A stretch of 34,614 nt of DNA from the NCBI RefSeq assembly GCF_963976135.1, contig NZ_CAXBKN010000023.1, positions 1 through 34,614 on the forward strand. The letters run 5' to 3'. Made by a program: the position numbers and the translations under genes. This DNA is from Maricaulis sp963976135. Lineage in GTDB: Bacteria > Pseudomonadota > Alphaproteobacteria > Caulobacterales > Maricaulaceae. The notes under the pieces are model-generated. The model ran no database searches. It was given only the letters and a program-made list of their open reading frames with translations, and was not told the origin of the DNA. This document shows positions 16,167-23,062 of the stretch, piece after piece; positions within the stretch are counted from its first letter, which is position 1; each line of letters begins with the position of its first letter.

Positions 16167-16925
16167 GTGCGTCGCGAAGCTCTTGAACTGGACCGTTTCT
16201 ATCGCAGCCGCCAGGGCCTGGTAGCACGCGAGATGATCGGCCGCCGTCTGGCTGCGATCTGGCCCGATGCCAAGGGGCTCGATCTGCTCGGCCTGGGTTT
16301 CGCTACACCTTATCTGGAACCTTATCGCGAGAGTGCCCGGCGCAGTGTCTGTTTCATGCCAGCCTCCCAGGGCGCGGTGGTATCGAGCGCGGCCTGTTCC
16401 GGCATCGCGATGGGTGACGAGACGCACCTGCCCTTTCCCGAGGCCCTGTTTGACCGTGTGCTACTGGTTCACGCGCTGGAAGAGGCAGATTCGCTGCAGG
16501 CAACGCTGCGCGAAATCTGGCGGGTGCTGGCGCCCGAAGGCCGGGTCGTGATTGTCACCGCCGCGAGATCGGGTATCTGGGCCTGGCTGGACTCGACTCC
16601 CTTCGGCCATGGCCGGCCTTTTTCCCGGGCCCAGCTGTCGCAATTGCTTGATGACGCCCTGTTCGAACCAACCGCCTGGTCGCGTGCCCTTTACGCCCCG
16701 CCCTGGAAGTGGAGCACCCATACGCGTATCGCGCGGATATGGGAGGAGACGGGGGAGCGGGCCTGGCCGGCGCTGGGGGGTGTGATTCTGGTGGAGGCCG
16801 TCAAACGCACCATGGCGCTGCGCCCACGCCCGGCAACTGCGCCCGTTCGCGCCAGACCCCTTGAAGCGCGAACCCGCCCCGCGCTATCCCGTCACGACAA
16901 TCCTTCCGAACTTTCGGACAGCTGA
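16167..16925 (+). CDS. SAM-dependent methyltransferase (class I, type 11)
   Basis: The 252-aa product is a Rossmann-type methyltransferase: KGLDLLGLGFATPYLEPY is a loosely conserved motif I, MGDETHLPFPEALFDRVLLV matches the type 11 motif II region, and LREIWRVLAPEGRVVIVTAA the post-motif. The C-terminal 40 residues are Arg/Pro-rich and probably disordered. I start at GTG 16167, preceded by GGAGTGTGAAG. The substrate is unknown. hisC follows after 9 nt, so the two are co-transcribed. Confidence 0.85.
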   Translation: MRREALELDRFYRSRQGLVAREMIGRRLAAIWPDAKGLDLLGLGFATPYLEPYRESARRSVCFMPASQGAVVSSAACSGIAMGDETHLPFPEALFDRVLLVHALEEADSLQATLREIWRVLAPEGRVVIVTAARSGIWAWLDSTPFGHGRPFSRAQLSQLLDDALFEPTAWSRALYAPPWKWSTHTRIARIWEETGERAWPALGGVILVEAVKRTMALRPRPATAPVRARPLEARTRPALSRHDNPSELSDS

Positions 16926-16934
16926 GGAAATCCC

Positions 16935-18023
16935 ATGGCCATCGACCCGCGCGCCGGCATTCTCGACATCCAGCCCTACAAGCCAGGCGCCGCTGATGCA
17001 CCCGGTGTGGCGAACCCGGCCAAACTCTCCTCGAACGAGAATGCACTCGGCTGTTCGCTCAAGGCGGCGAAAGCCTTCGAGACAGCTGCCTCGCGCCTGC
17101 ACCGCTATCCTGATGGCGGCGCCACTCGCCTACGCGATGCCATCGCCCGGGAAGAGGGCATCGATGCCGACAATATCGTATGCGGTACGGGCTCCGATGA
17201 AATCCTGCAATTGCTCGGGCGCGCCTACCTCAATCCGGGCGACAAGGTTGTGCAGTCGCAATACGGCTTCCTGGTCTACCGCCTGGTCGCGATGCAGAGC
17301 TGTGCCCGCCTCGTCTCGGCCCCCGAGCGTGGCTATACGACCGATGTCGATGCCGTCATCGCCGCGGCCGGTGACGACACCCGGATCGTCTTCATCGCCA
17401 ATCCCAATAACCCCACCGGCACCTATATTTCCGAGGCGGAAATCCGCCGTCTGCGTGACGCACTGCCGCCGACCACCTTGCTCGTTATCGATGCCGCCTA
17501 CACCGAATTCGTCGATGCCGAGGATTATGATTCCGGCATGGCGCTGGCGCGCGAGCGCGATGATGTCATCGTGACGCGGACGTTTTCCAAGATCCATGGT
17601 CTGGCCGGTCTGCGCCTGGGCTGGGGTTATGGTTCGAAGGCCATTATAGACGTGCTCAACCGCGTGCGCGGACCGTTCAATGTCAACCTGCCGGCGATTG
17701 AAGCCGGGGCTGCGGCGATCGCCGATCGCGATTTCATGGAGCGTTCGGCGAGGCACAATGCGGTCTGGGTTGATTTCCTGCGCCAGCAGATCGGCGGGCT
17801 GGGTCTGGAAGTGACGCCGAGCGTGTGTAATTTCGTGCTGGTGCATTTCCCGCAGACGGCCGGCAAGACGGCCGCCGATGCCGATGCCTTCCTGACCCGG
17901 AACGGATTGATCGTCCGCGGCGTCGCGCCTTATGGCCTGCCCGATGCGCTTCGCATAACGGTCGGCAAGGAAGCGGAAAACCGGCGGCTGGTGGATGCGC
18001 TGAGCGAATTCATGGCGCGATGA
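16935..18023 (+). CDS. hisC: Histidinol-phosphate aminotransferase
   Basis: PLP enzyme of fold type I making histidinol phosphate in histidine synthesis. Many alphaproteobacterial HisC proteins also act on aromatic keto acids. The 362-aa product has KLSSNENALGCS near the N-terminus, the phosphate-cup GTGSDEILQLL, IANPNNPTGTY, VIDAAYTEF and the PLP lysine in RTFSKIHGLAGLRLGW, followed by the Arg block LRITVGKEAENRRL. In several relatives I recall a cyclohexadienyl dehydrogenase gene next to this hisC; here the next gene is the convergent DUF2125 gene instead. Confidence 0.95.
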   Translation: MAIDPRAGILDIQPYKPGAADAPGVANPAKLSSNENALGCSLKAAKAFETAASRLHRYPDGGATRLRDAIAREEGIDADNIVCGTGSDEILQLLGRAYLNPGDKVVQSQYGFLVYRLVAMQSCARLVSAPERGYTTDVDAVIAAAGDDTRIVFIANPNNPTGTYISEAEIRRLRDALPPTTLLVIDAAYTEFVDAEDYDSGMALARERDDVIVTRTFSKIHGLAGLRLGWGYGSKAIIDVLNRVRGPFNVNLPAIEAGAAAIADRDFMERSARHNAVWVDFLRQQIGGLGLEVTPSVCNFVLVHFPQTAGKTAADADAFLTRNGLIVRGVAPYGLPDALRITVGKEAENRRLVDALSEFMAR

Positions 18024-18039
18024 GCGTGGCCACCGGCCG

Positions 18040-19050
18040 TCAATTCTCCAGATCGCCGAGCCTGACTGGTCCGAGATAGACACCGCCATCGCGAATGCGG
18101 AAGGGCAGGGCGACACCGTCAGGGCCGCGCGGTGCCATCATCGCGGCCAGGCGCAAGGCCTGTTCATTCTCGGCTGGTACCAGCCGGGATAGCACCAGGG
18201 CCTCGGCGAGGGCGTCCGGATCGGTGATGTGAAGGGAGAGGCGGCCATCGGGCTGTGCCGTGGCATCAAGTGTGAATTCGCCGACCCCGGACAAGTGCGC
18301 AGGTCCCCATTCCAAAGCCGATTCGGCGATCAATAATTGCCCGCCAGCGCGGCTCCAGGCTGCGGCATCGGCATCGATCGCCAATGTCGCCCATTGGGTC
18401 ACGGTAAGGTCCATTCGCGCCAGGTCTGCCGACCGCCCGAAAGCCCGTCCGATCTCCGGTGCAAGCACAGCCTCGCTCGCGGCTAGATTTCTGGCTTCGA
18501 GGCGCAGACGCAGCGTGTCATCCTCGGCAACGGCGCCGGAGAATAACAGGCTCTCGACGGCTTCCAGGCCGGGCGCCTGACCCGAGCGCGTCACAATCTG
18601 AACAGTGCTGAATTCGGCACCAATCCGGATCGTCTCGCCGCGATCATTGCTCGCGAGGCTGACCAGAGCCAGCTCCGCGTCGATTTCCAGTATCGTCGGT
18701 GTCTCGCTGCCATATTCCAGCCAGACAGGTCCGTCGAACTCAAGGATCCAGTGACGGAAATCATAGAATAGCGCATGCGCCTTGAGTATTTCCATCCGGG
18801 CATTCCAGCCGCCATCGCTCTGCGGCGCGTGTATTTGCGGTGCCGTCAATTCGACCTGGAAGCGATAGGGATAGCCGGTGACGCGTATCCGCTCCTCTTC
18901 GATGAGATAGCCGGCGCTTTCCTGACGCGCGATCCAGACGCCTACTTCACGTTCGATCGTGCTTTTGGCGTGCAGCCAGTAGGCGGTGTAGAGCACCAGC
19001 AGAATGAGAATGCCGAGAACCGGAAACAGAAAACGCTTTGGAATACTCAC
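18040..19050 (-). CDS. DUF2125 envelope protein
   Basis: A 336-aa protein with an N-terminal membrane anchor or uncleaved signal (FPVLGILILLVLYTAYWLHA) and a beta-rich periplasmic part. The segment RIRVTGYPYRFQVELTAPQI is the hallmark of the DUF2125 family. The function is not established; the fold looks like an envelope-associated beta structure related in style to AsmA-type proteins (inference). Its ATG overlaps the plsC stop by 4 nt, and it is the last gene of the ftsE-to-DUF2125 run. That context suggests a role in envelope or lipid homeostasis. Confidence 0.85.
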   Translation of the reverse strand: MSIPKRFLFPVLGILILLVLYTAYWLHAKSTIEREVGVWIARQESAGYLIEEERIRVTGYPYRFQVELTAPQIHAPQSDGGWNARMEILKAHALFYDFRHWILEFDGPVWLEYGSETPTILEIDAELALVSLASNDRGETIRIGAEFSTVQIVTRSGQAPGLEAVESLLFSGAVAEDDTLRLRLEARNLAASEAVLAPEIGRAFGRSADLARMDLTVTQWATLAIDADAAAWSRAGGQLLIAESALEWGPAHLSGVGEFTLDATAQPDGRLSLHITDPDALAEALVLSRLVPAENEQALRLAAMMAPRGPDGVALPFRIRDGGVYLGPVRLGDLEN

Positions 19051-19787
19051 ACAGGATTCCCCCGGTCGCTTATGTCGGCAGGCTGTTCGAGCAGGGCGTC
19101 GGCAGCCAGATTGATACGCTCATGCAGGGTTTGCATGAATTGGGCCTTGGGCAATCCCGGCGCGATGGGTTCGAGGAATTCAACCACGATCAGACCGGGT
19201 TTCTTCAGCCCGCAATAGGGGTGGAGATGGACGCCGGAATTGAGCGCAACCGGCACGCAAGGCAGGTTCATCGACTGATACAGACCGGCAATGCCAGGCT
19301 TGAAATCCGGATGCTCGCCGGGCTCGACCCGCGTCCCCTCGGGGAAAATCAGCACCTGGCGCCCTTCATTGCCGCGGGTCGCGGCGTCGCGCAACATCTT
19401 GCGCAGCGCTTTTGAGCCGGCCGTACGCTCGACGCTGATATTGCCCAGCTTGACCGCGAACCAGCCGAAGAAGGGCATATAGACCAAAGACTGTTTCAGG
19501 ATGATCGCGGGGTCATCGAGAATGCCCCAGAAGGCCAGCGTTTCCCACATGCTTTGATGCTTCGAGGCAATCAGCGCGCCACCCGCGGGCAGGTGCTCGC
19601 GGCCGCGCACCTCGAAACGGACTCCGCAGATCCAGCGCAGGCCGAACCAGATGATGGCCAGATAGAGCCGCAGATAATTGCGGGCCCAGCGGCGTGGTCC
19701 GAGCAGGAGCGGCGTGCCCGCCAGCCCCATGATTGCCATCAGCCCATACATATAGACCTGGAAAATGATCGAGCGAAGCGCGGTCAT
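19047..19787 (-). CDS. plsC: 1-acyl-sn-glycerol-3-phosphate acyltransferase
   Basis: Membrane-bound acyltransferase making phosphatidic acid from lysophosphatidic acid. The 246-aa product has an N-terminal hydrophobic hairpin (about 8-50), the catalytic motif as KHQSMWET (Glu in place of the Asp of HX4D, a form I recall as common in alphaproteobacteria), the LGNISVER block, FPEGTRVEPGE and VPVALNSG. It overlaps genes on both sides by 4 nt (ydcF-like upstream, DUF2125 downstream), so translation of the three is coupled. Confidence 0.93.
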   Translation of the reverse strand: MTALRSIIFQVYMYGLMAIMGLAGTPLLLGPRRWARNYLRLYLAIIWFGLRWICGVRFEVRGREHLPAGGALIASKHQSMWETLAFWGILDDPAIILKQSLVYMPFFGWFAVKLGNISVERTAGSKALRKMLRDAATRGNEGRQVLIFPEGTRVEPGEHPDFKPGIAGLYQSMNLPCVPVALNSGVHLHPYCGLKKPGLIVVEFLEPIAPGLPKAQFMQTLHERINLAADALLEQPADISDRGNPV

Positions 19788-20386
19788 GATGCGGTATCCG
19801 ATACCGGCAGCAAGACACGGCCAAGGCGGACTGTCGCGTATTTGGCATATTCCTGAAGCCAGAGCCGCGCTGAGCGGGGATTGCGCCAGGGCGGGGTCGT
19901 GCGGACCGGATAGGCGATGAATTCAACGTCGGGCATGGCCATATCCATCTCGATCAGACTGCGTGGCAGATGATAGTCTGAGGTCACGATGATCAAGCGC
20001 TGATAGCCGTTCGCGCGCACCCATTGGGCAGTTTCGCGCGCATTGCCGACTGTATCGCCCGCCTGCCGGCCCAGCTCGACGCAACAGGTGAATTGCTCAT
20101 TTGAAAGGGTAGTGTGGGCCCGCAGTTGTTCGGTCGTCACCGAGGCATGAACACCGGAAATCAGCAAATGCGACGATCGCCCGTCCTGCAGTAATTGCGC
20201 GCCGGCGGTCAGCCGTCCCTGGTCGCCGGTCAGGACAACGATGCCGTCGGCATTGAGGTTTTCATCGGGCAGGTCATAACTGGACACGAGCCCGGCATAG
20301 GCTGCGAAGCCAATCAGGCTTGCGGCCAGGATCACAAAGGCCAAGGCCCGCAAGATACCGATGCCCTGTTTCATGCGTCTACTCAC
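19784..20386 (-). CDS. YdcF/SanA-like DUF218 protein
   Basis: A 200-aa protein with one N-terminal membrane segment (LRALAFVILAASLIGFAAYA) and a DUF218 domain: GIVVLTGDQGRLTAGAQLL, HLLISGVH, the NARETAQW segment and VTSDYHLPRSLIEM. Relatives (SanA, YdcF, ElyC) affect the envelope barrier or lipid-carrier use, but their chemistry is unsettled. I keep the GTG ending at 20386; an ATG at 20374 (MKQG) is an alternative with no better ribosome site. It lies 87 nt after ftsX, where a small hairpin (20403-20407 with 20411-20415) could mark a partial operon boundary. Confidence 0.88.
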   Translation of the reverse strand: MSRRMKQGIGILRALAFVILAASLIGFAAYAGLVSSYDLPDENLNADGIVVLTGDQGRLTAGAQLLQDGRSSHLLISGVHASVTTEQLRAHTTLSNEQFTCCVELGRQAGDTVGNARETAQWVRANGYQRLIIVTSDYHLPRSLIEMDMAMPDVEFIAYPVRTTPPWRNPRSARLWLQEYAKYATVRLGRVLLPVSDTAS

Positions 20387-20473
20387 TCTGGCCCCGGGGC
20401 AGGGGCAAGCTGCCCGCTGCGTCGGAAAATCCGATAGCCCATCTAGTGCTGCGATTGAGGCCGATTTTGGCCA

Positions 20474-21379
20474 TTACCAGCGCCCCCGCAAGTCCGAGGC
20501 AACAGCGAGCCGGGCCGACACGGCGGCCGTGGCCCCGGCCAGAATCGGCGCGAGCAGAAGCAGGGCAAGCTCAAACGGGTCCATCGCCCAGTGCGGCAAA
20601 AAGAAAACCATATCAGCCGGGCTCTGGCTGAGGCTGGCGGCGACGGCGACCAGAGCCGCGCAGACTGCCCCGGCAATACCGGCTTTCAGCCCGAGCATGA
20701 AGAAACGTCGCTGGAACAGGCCCGCCACGAACCGGTCCTCCGCGCCGCAGATATGCAGGGCGTCGATAACATTGATCCGCGCGGCCAGACTCGCTCGGGC
20801 CGCGAAAGCGACCACTGCGGCGGCGGCGCCGGCGAGCAGGAACATCATCGATAATCCCAGCGTCTGGGCGGTTCGCGCTGCCTGCCGCACCGCGCCGGCC
20901 CAGCGGCTATTATCATCAACCGATGCGTTCAGACCGGCCGCGTCGAGCGCCGCTTGCAGCGCTTCAGCCGGCGCCGGGAATTGCGGGTCGAGCCGGACCT
21001 CGACCAACAGGGGCAGCGGCAGGTCTGCGGGCAGGTTGCCAGTGCCAAGCCAGGGCGCGAGCAGCGCCTCGGCATGGGCGCGATCATGGGCAATCGCTGC
21101 GATAATGCCCGGCACGGTCAGGGCGATGCGGGCGGCTTCCTCGGCATCAAGCTGGGCGTCACCCAGCTCGACGGGACGGATCTGGATAGTGATGTTGCTC
21201 TCCAGGTCAGAGGTCCAGCGCTGCGCCTGCAACCAGGCACCGCGTGCACCCAGTGCCGCAATGCAGGCGAGGAATACGAGGATTGCGGCGACCACGAAGA
21301 GCGGCCGGTCACGCCCGGCATCGGGGGGCAGGAGGGCGCCTGAGCCTCCGGACGGTGGTGGCGGAACCCGGTTACTCAT
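20474..21379 (-). CDS. ftsX: Cell-division ABC transporter permease FtsX
   Basis: Permease partner of FtsE; the FtsEX complex transmits ATP hydrolysis at the septum to periplasmic peptidoglycan hydrolases and helps divisome assembly. The 301-aa product has a Pro/Gly-rich cytoplasmic start, a first helix (LFVVAAILVFLACIAALGA), a periplasmic domain of about 120 residues, and three C-terminal helices with AARINVIDALHICGAEDRFV, a typical FtsX cytoplasmic block. The frame is open through ftsE up to 21658, but that part is ftsE in another frame. The ATG ending at 21379 overlaps the ftsE stop by 8 nt. Confidence 0.92.
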   Translation of the reverse strand: MSNRVPPPPSGGSGALLPPDAGRDRPLFVVAAILVFLACIAALGARGAWLQAQRWTSDLESNITIQIRPVELGDAQLDAEEAARIALTVPGIIAAIAHDRAHAEALLAPWLGTGNLPADLPLPLLVEVRLDPQFPAPAEALQAALDAAGLNASVDDNSRWAGAVRQAARTAQTLGLSMMFLLAGAAAAVVAFAARASLAARINVIDALHICGAEDRFVAGLFQRRFFMLGLKAGIAGAVCAALVAVAASLSQSPADMVFFLPHWAMDPFELALLLLAPILAGATAAVSARLAVASDLRGRW

Positions 21380-22112
21380 CACGGGGCTCCGTCGTCGAAT
21401 CATTCTGGGCCATGTCTGCGATGTCGCCCGCCTCGGCCCCGGCTTCAGCATTGGCCTGCGCCTGGCGCTGGCTGCGCGGCGCGCGGATATGCAGATGCCC
21501 GTTCGACAGCGACATGACCGGGGCGTCGAGCATGCGCACCAGGGAGAGGTCATGGGTGGCGATGATGATCGTGGTTCCCAGCTTGTTGAGTTCGGCAAAC
21601 AAGCGGAGCAGGCGCATGCCCATTTCCGGATCGACATTGCCCGTCGGTTCGTCGGCAATCAGGATTTCCGGCTGTCCGACCACCGCGCGAGCGATCGCGA
21701 CACGCTGTTGTTCACCGCCTGAGAGTGTGGCGGGCACGACATCCATCTTCTCGCCCAGTCCGACCCATGCCAGCAATTCGGCGACGTCTTCGGCATAGTC
21801 GGCGCGCCGCCGCCCGGCGATGCGCAAGGGCAGGGCGACATTGTCGAACACGCTGAGATGATTCAGTAACCGGAACTCCTGGAAGACCACACCGATGCGC
21901 CGCCGCAGGAGTGGCATTTCCTTGCGCGTCAGCTCTGCCGCATCGCGTCCGAAATAGGAAATCCGCCCGCTCGATGGCTTGGCCGCCAGATAGATCAGCC
22001 GCAAAAGCGATGTCTTGCCGGCACCGGACGGTCCGGTGAGGAATTGGAAAGAACCACGTGGTAAATCAAATGAGAGATCACGCAGCACTTCGGGACCGTG
22101 CCCGTACCGCAT
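21372..22112 (-). CDS. ftsE: Cell-division ATP-binding protein FtsE
   Basis: ABC ATPase of FtsEX: Walker A GPSGAGKTS, Q-loop VVFQEFRLL, signature LSGGEQQRV, Walker B ILIADEPTGN and H-loop ATHD. The tail (RSQRQAQANAEAGAEAG and on) is a charged extension. The only canonical start is the ATG ending at 22112, giving 246 aa, but the frame upstream still encodes the conserved first strand of the family (VIRFDNVG). No ATG, GTG, TTG or CTG occurs between 22112 and the upstream in-frame stop near 22246. An ATC at 22181 is preceded by GGAGA at 6 nt and would give 269 aa. A sequencing indel joining the out-of-frame ATG at 22194 is the alternative. Confidence 0.93.
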   Translation of the reverse strand: MRYGHGPEVLRDLSFDLPRGSFQFLTGPSGAGKTSLLRLIYLAAKPSSGRISYFGRDAAELTRKEMPLLRRRIGVVFQEFRLLNHLSVFDNVALPLRIAGRRRADYAEDVAELLAWVGLGEKMDVVPATLSGGEQQRVAIARAVVGQPEILIADEPTGNVDPEMGMRLLRLFAELNKLGTTIIIATHDLSLVRMLDAPVMSLSNGHLHIRAPRSQRQAQANAEAGAEAGDIADMAQNDSTTEPRDE

Positions 22113-22231
22113 TCCGACATTGTCGAAGCGGATTACCGGTTCTGCGGCGCTGTTGGGCGATTGTGCAAGGCTCGGGTCGATGGAATGTCTCCATGGGCGC
22201 GGATGAACCGGATAAGGCGTAGGCGACTCAG

Positions 22232-23035
22232 ATGAGCATAGTACTCAGCTGCCCTTCATGTTCTACGCGGTATCGCGCCGATCCGCATGCGATTGGCCTG
22301 AATGGCCGTCGCGTGCGCTGCGCGTCCTGCGCCCATGTCTGGACCGCCGAAGCCGAGGATCCCTCGGATCTGCCGACACTGCAACCGGCACCCCCAGAAG
22401 CCGAGCCCGCGGCCGAGAGCAAACCGCACACAGCCTTCCGTGAGCGTCAGGCCAAGAAACGCCGGACCATGTCGGCGGCCGTCGCTGGCGGGGCCTGGGG
22501 CGGTCTTGCCATTGCCTGCGCCCTGTTGCTCACCGTGTCCTGGATTTTCCGGGTCGATATTGTCACCCTTTGGCCACGGGCCTCCTCGGCCTATGCCGCG
22601 ATGGGCGCCGAAGTGAATCCCTATGGCTTCACAGTCGGCGAGCTTACGGTCACCCGCGACAATGCCCATGGCGTGCCGCTGCTGGTGATTGAAGGCACGA
22701 TCAGTAATCTCGACCGCCGTTCGCGGGCCGTGCCCGCCTTGCGCGCCATACTGCGGGACGAAAACAGCGAGTCACTGCTGGAATGGAGTGTTGGTCTGCA
22801 AGGTGCCGCGGTCCCGGCCGGCCAGGTGCGCGATTTCCGAACCGTGGTCAGTGATCCGCCACCCGCCTCGGCCCAGGTCGAGGTTGTTCTGGTCGCGGAG
22901 GCCCTCCCGGTCCACGGGGTGACACCGCAAGCCGCACACGCTGCCGAGCACGCACCGGAACACACCGTCGCCAATGATACCCATACCGCTCCAGCTCCCG
23001 ACCACGCGCCGGAGCCGGATTCCGGTCACCACTGA
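22232..23035 (+). CDS. MJ0042-type zinc-ribbon/DUF3426 membrane protein
   Basis: The 267-aa product starts with a zinc ribbon (CPSC at 7-10 and CASC at about 30-33, with YRADPHAIGLNGRRVRC between), then a Pro/Glu linker, one membrane helix (about 85-107, GGLAIACALLLTVSWIF) and a periplasmic DUF3426 domain (about 125-235: LLVIEGTISNLDRRSR, VPALRAILRD). The tail is His/Pro/Glu-rich (7 His in the last 35 residues). The architecture suggests a cytoplasmic metal- or redox-sensing or protein-binding ribbon linked to a periplasmic domain. The function is unknown. It is divergent from ftsE, an arrangement I recall in several alphaproteobacteria. Confidence 0.88.
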   Translation: MSIVLSCPSCSTRYRADPHAIGLNGRRVRCASCAHVWTAEAEDPSDLPTLQPAPPEAEPAAESKPHTAFRERQAKKRRTMSAAVAGGAWGGLAIACALLLTVSWIFRVDIVTLWPRASSAYAAMGAEVNPYGFTVGELTVTRDNAHGVPLLVIEGTISNLDRRSRAVPALRAILRDENSESLLEWSVGLQGAAVPAGQVRDFRTVVSDPPPASAQVEVVLVAEALPVHGVTPQAAHAAEHAPEHTVANDTHTAPAPDHAPEPDSGHH

Positions 23036-23062
23036 TCTTCCTTTGAATTGAGGCCGCTGACG

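Noticed and set aside
20361..21722. 453-codon plus-strand open frame opposite ftsX
   Set aside because: Ala/Ser/Arg-rich reverse-frame product; ftsX on the minus strand has FtsX motifs and overlaps ftsE correctly.
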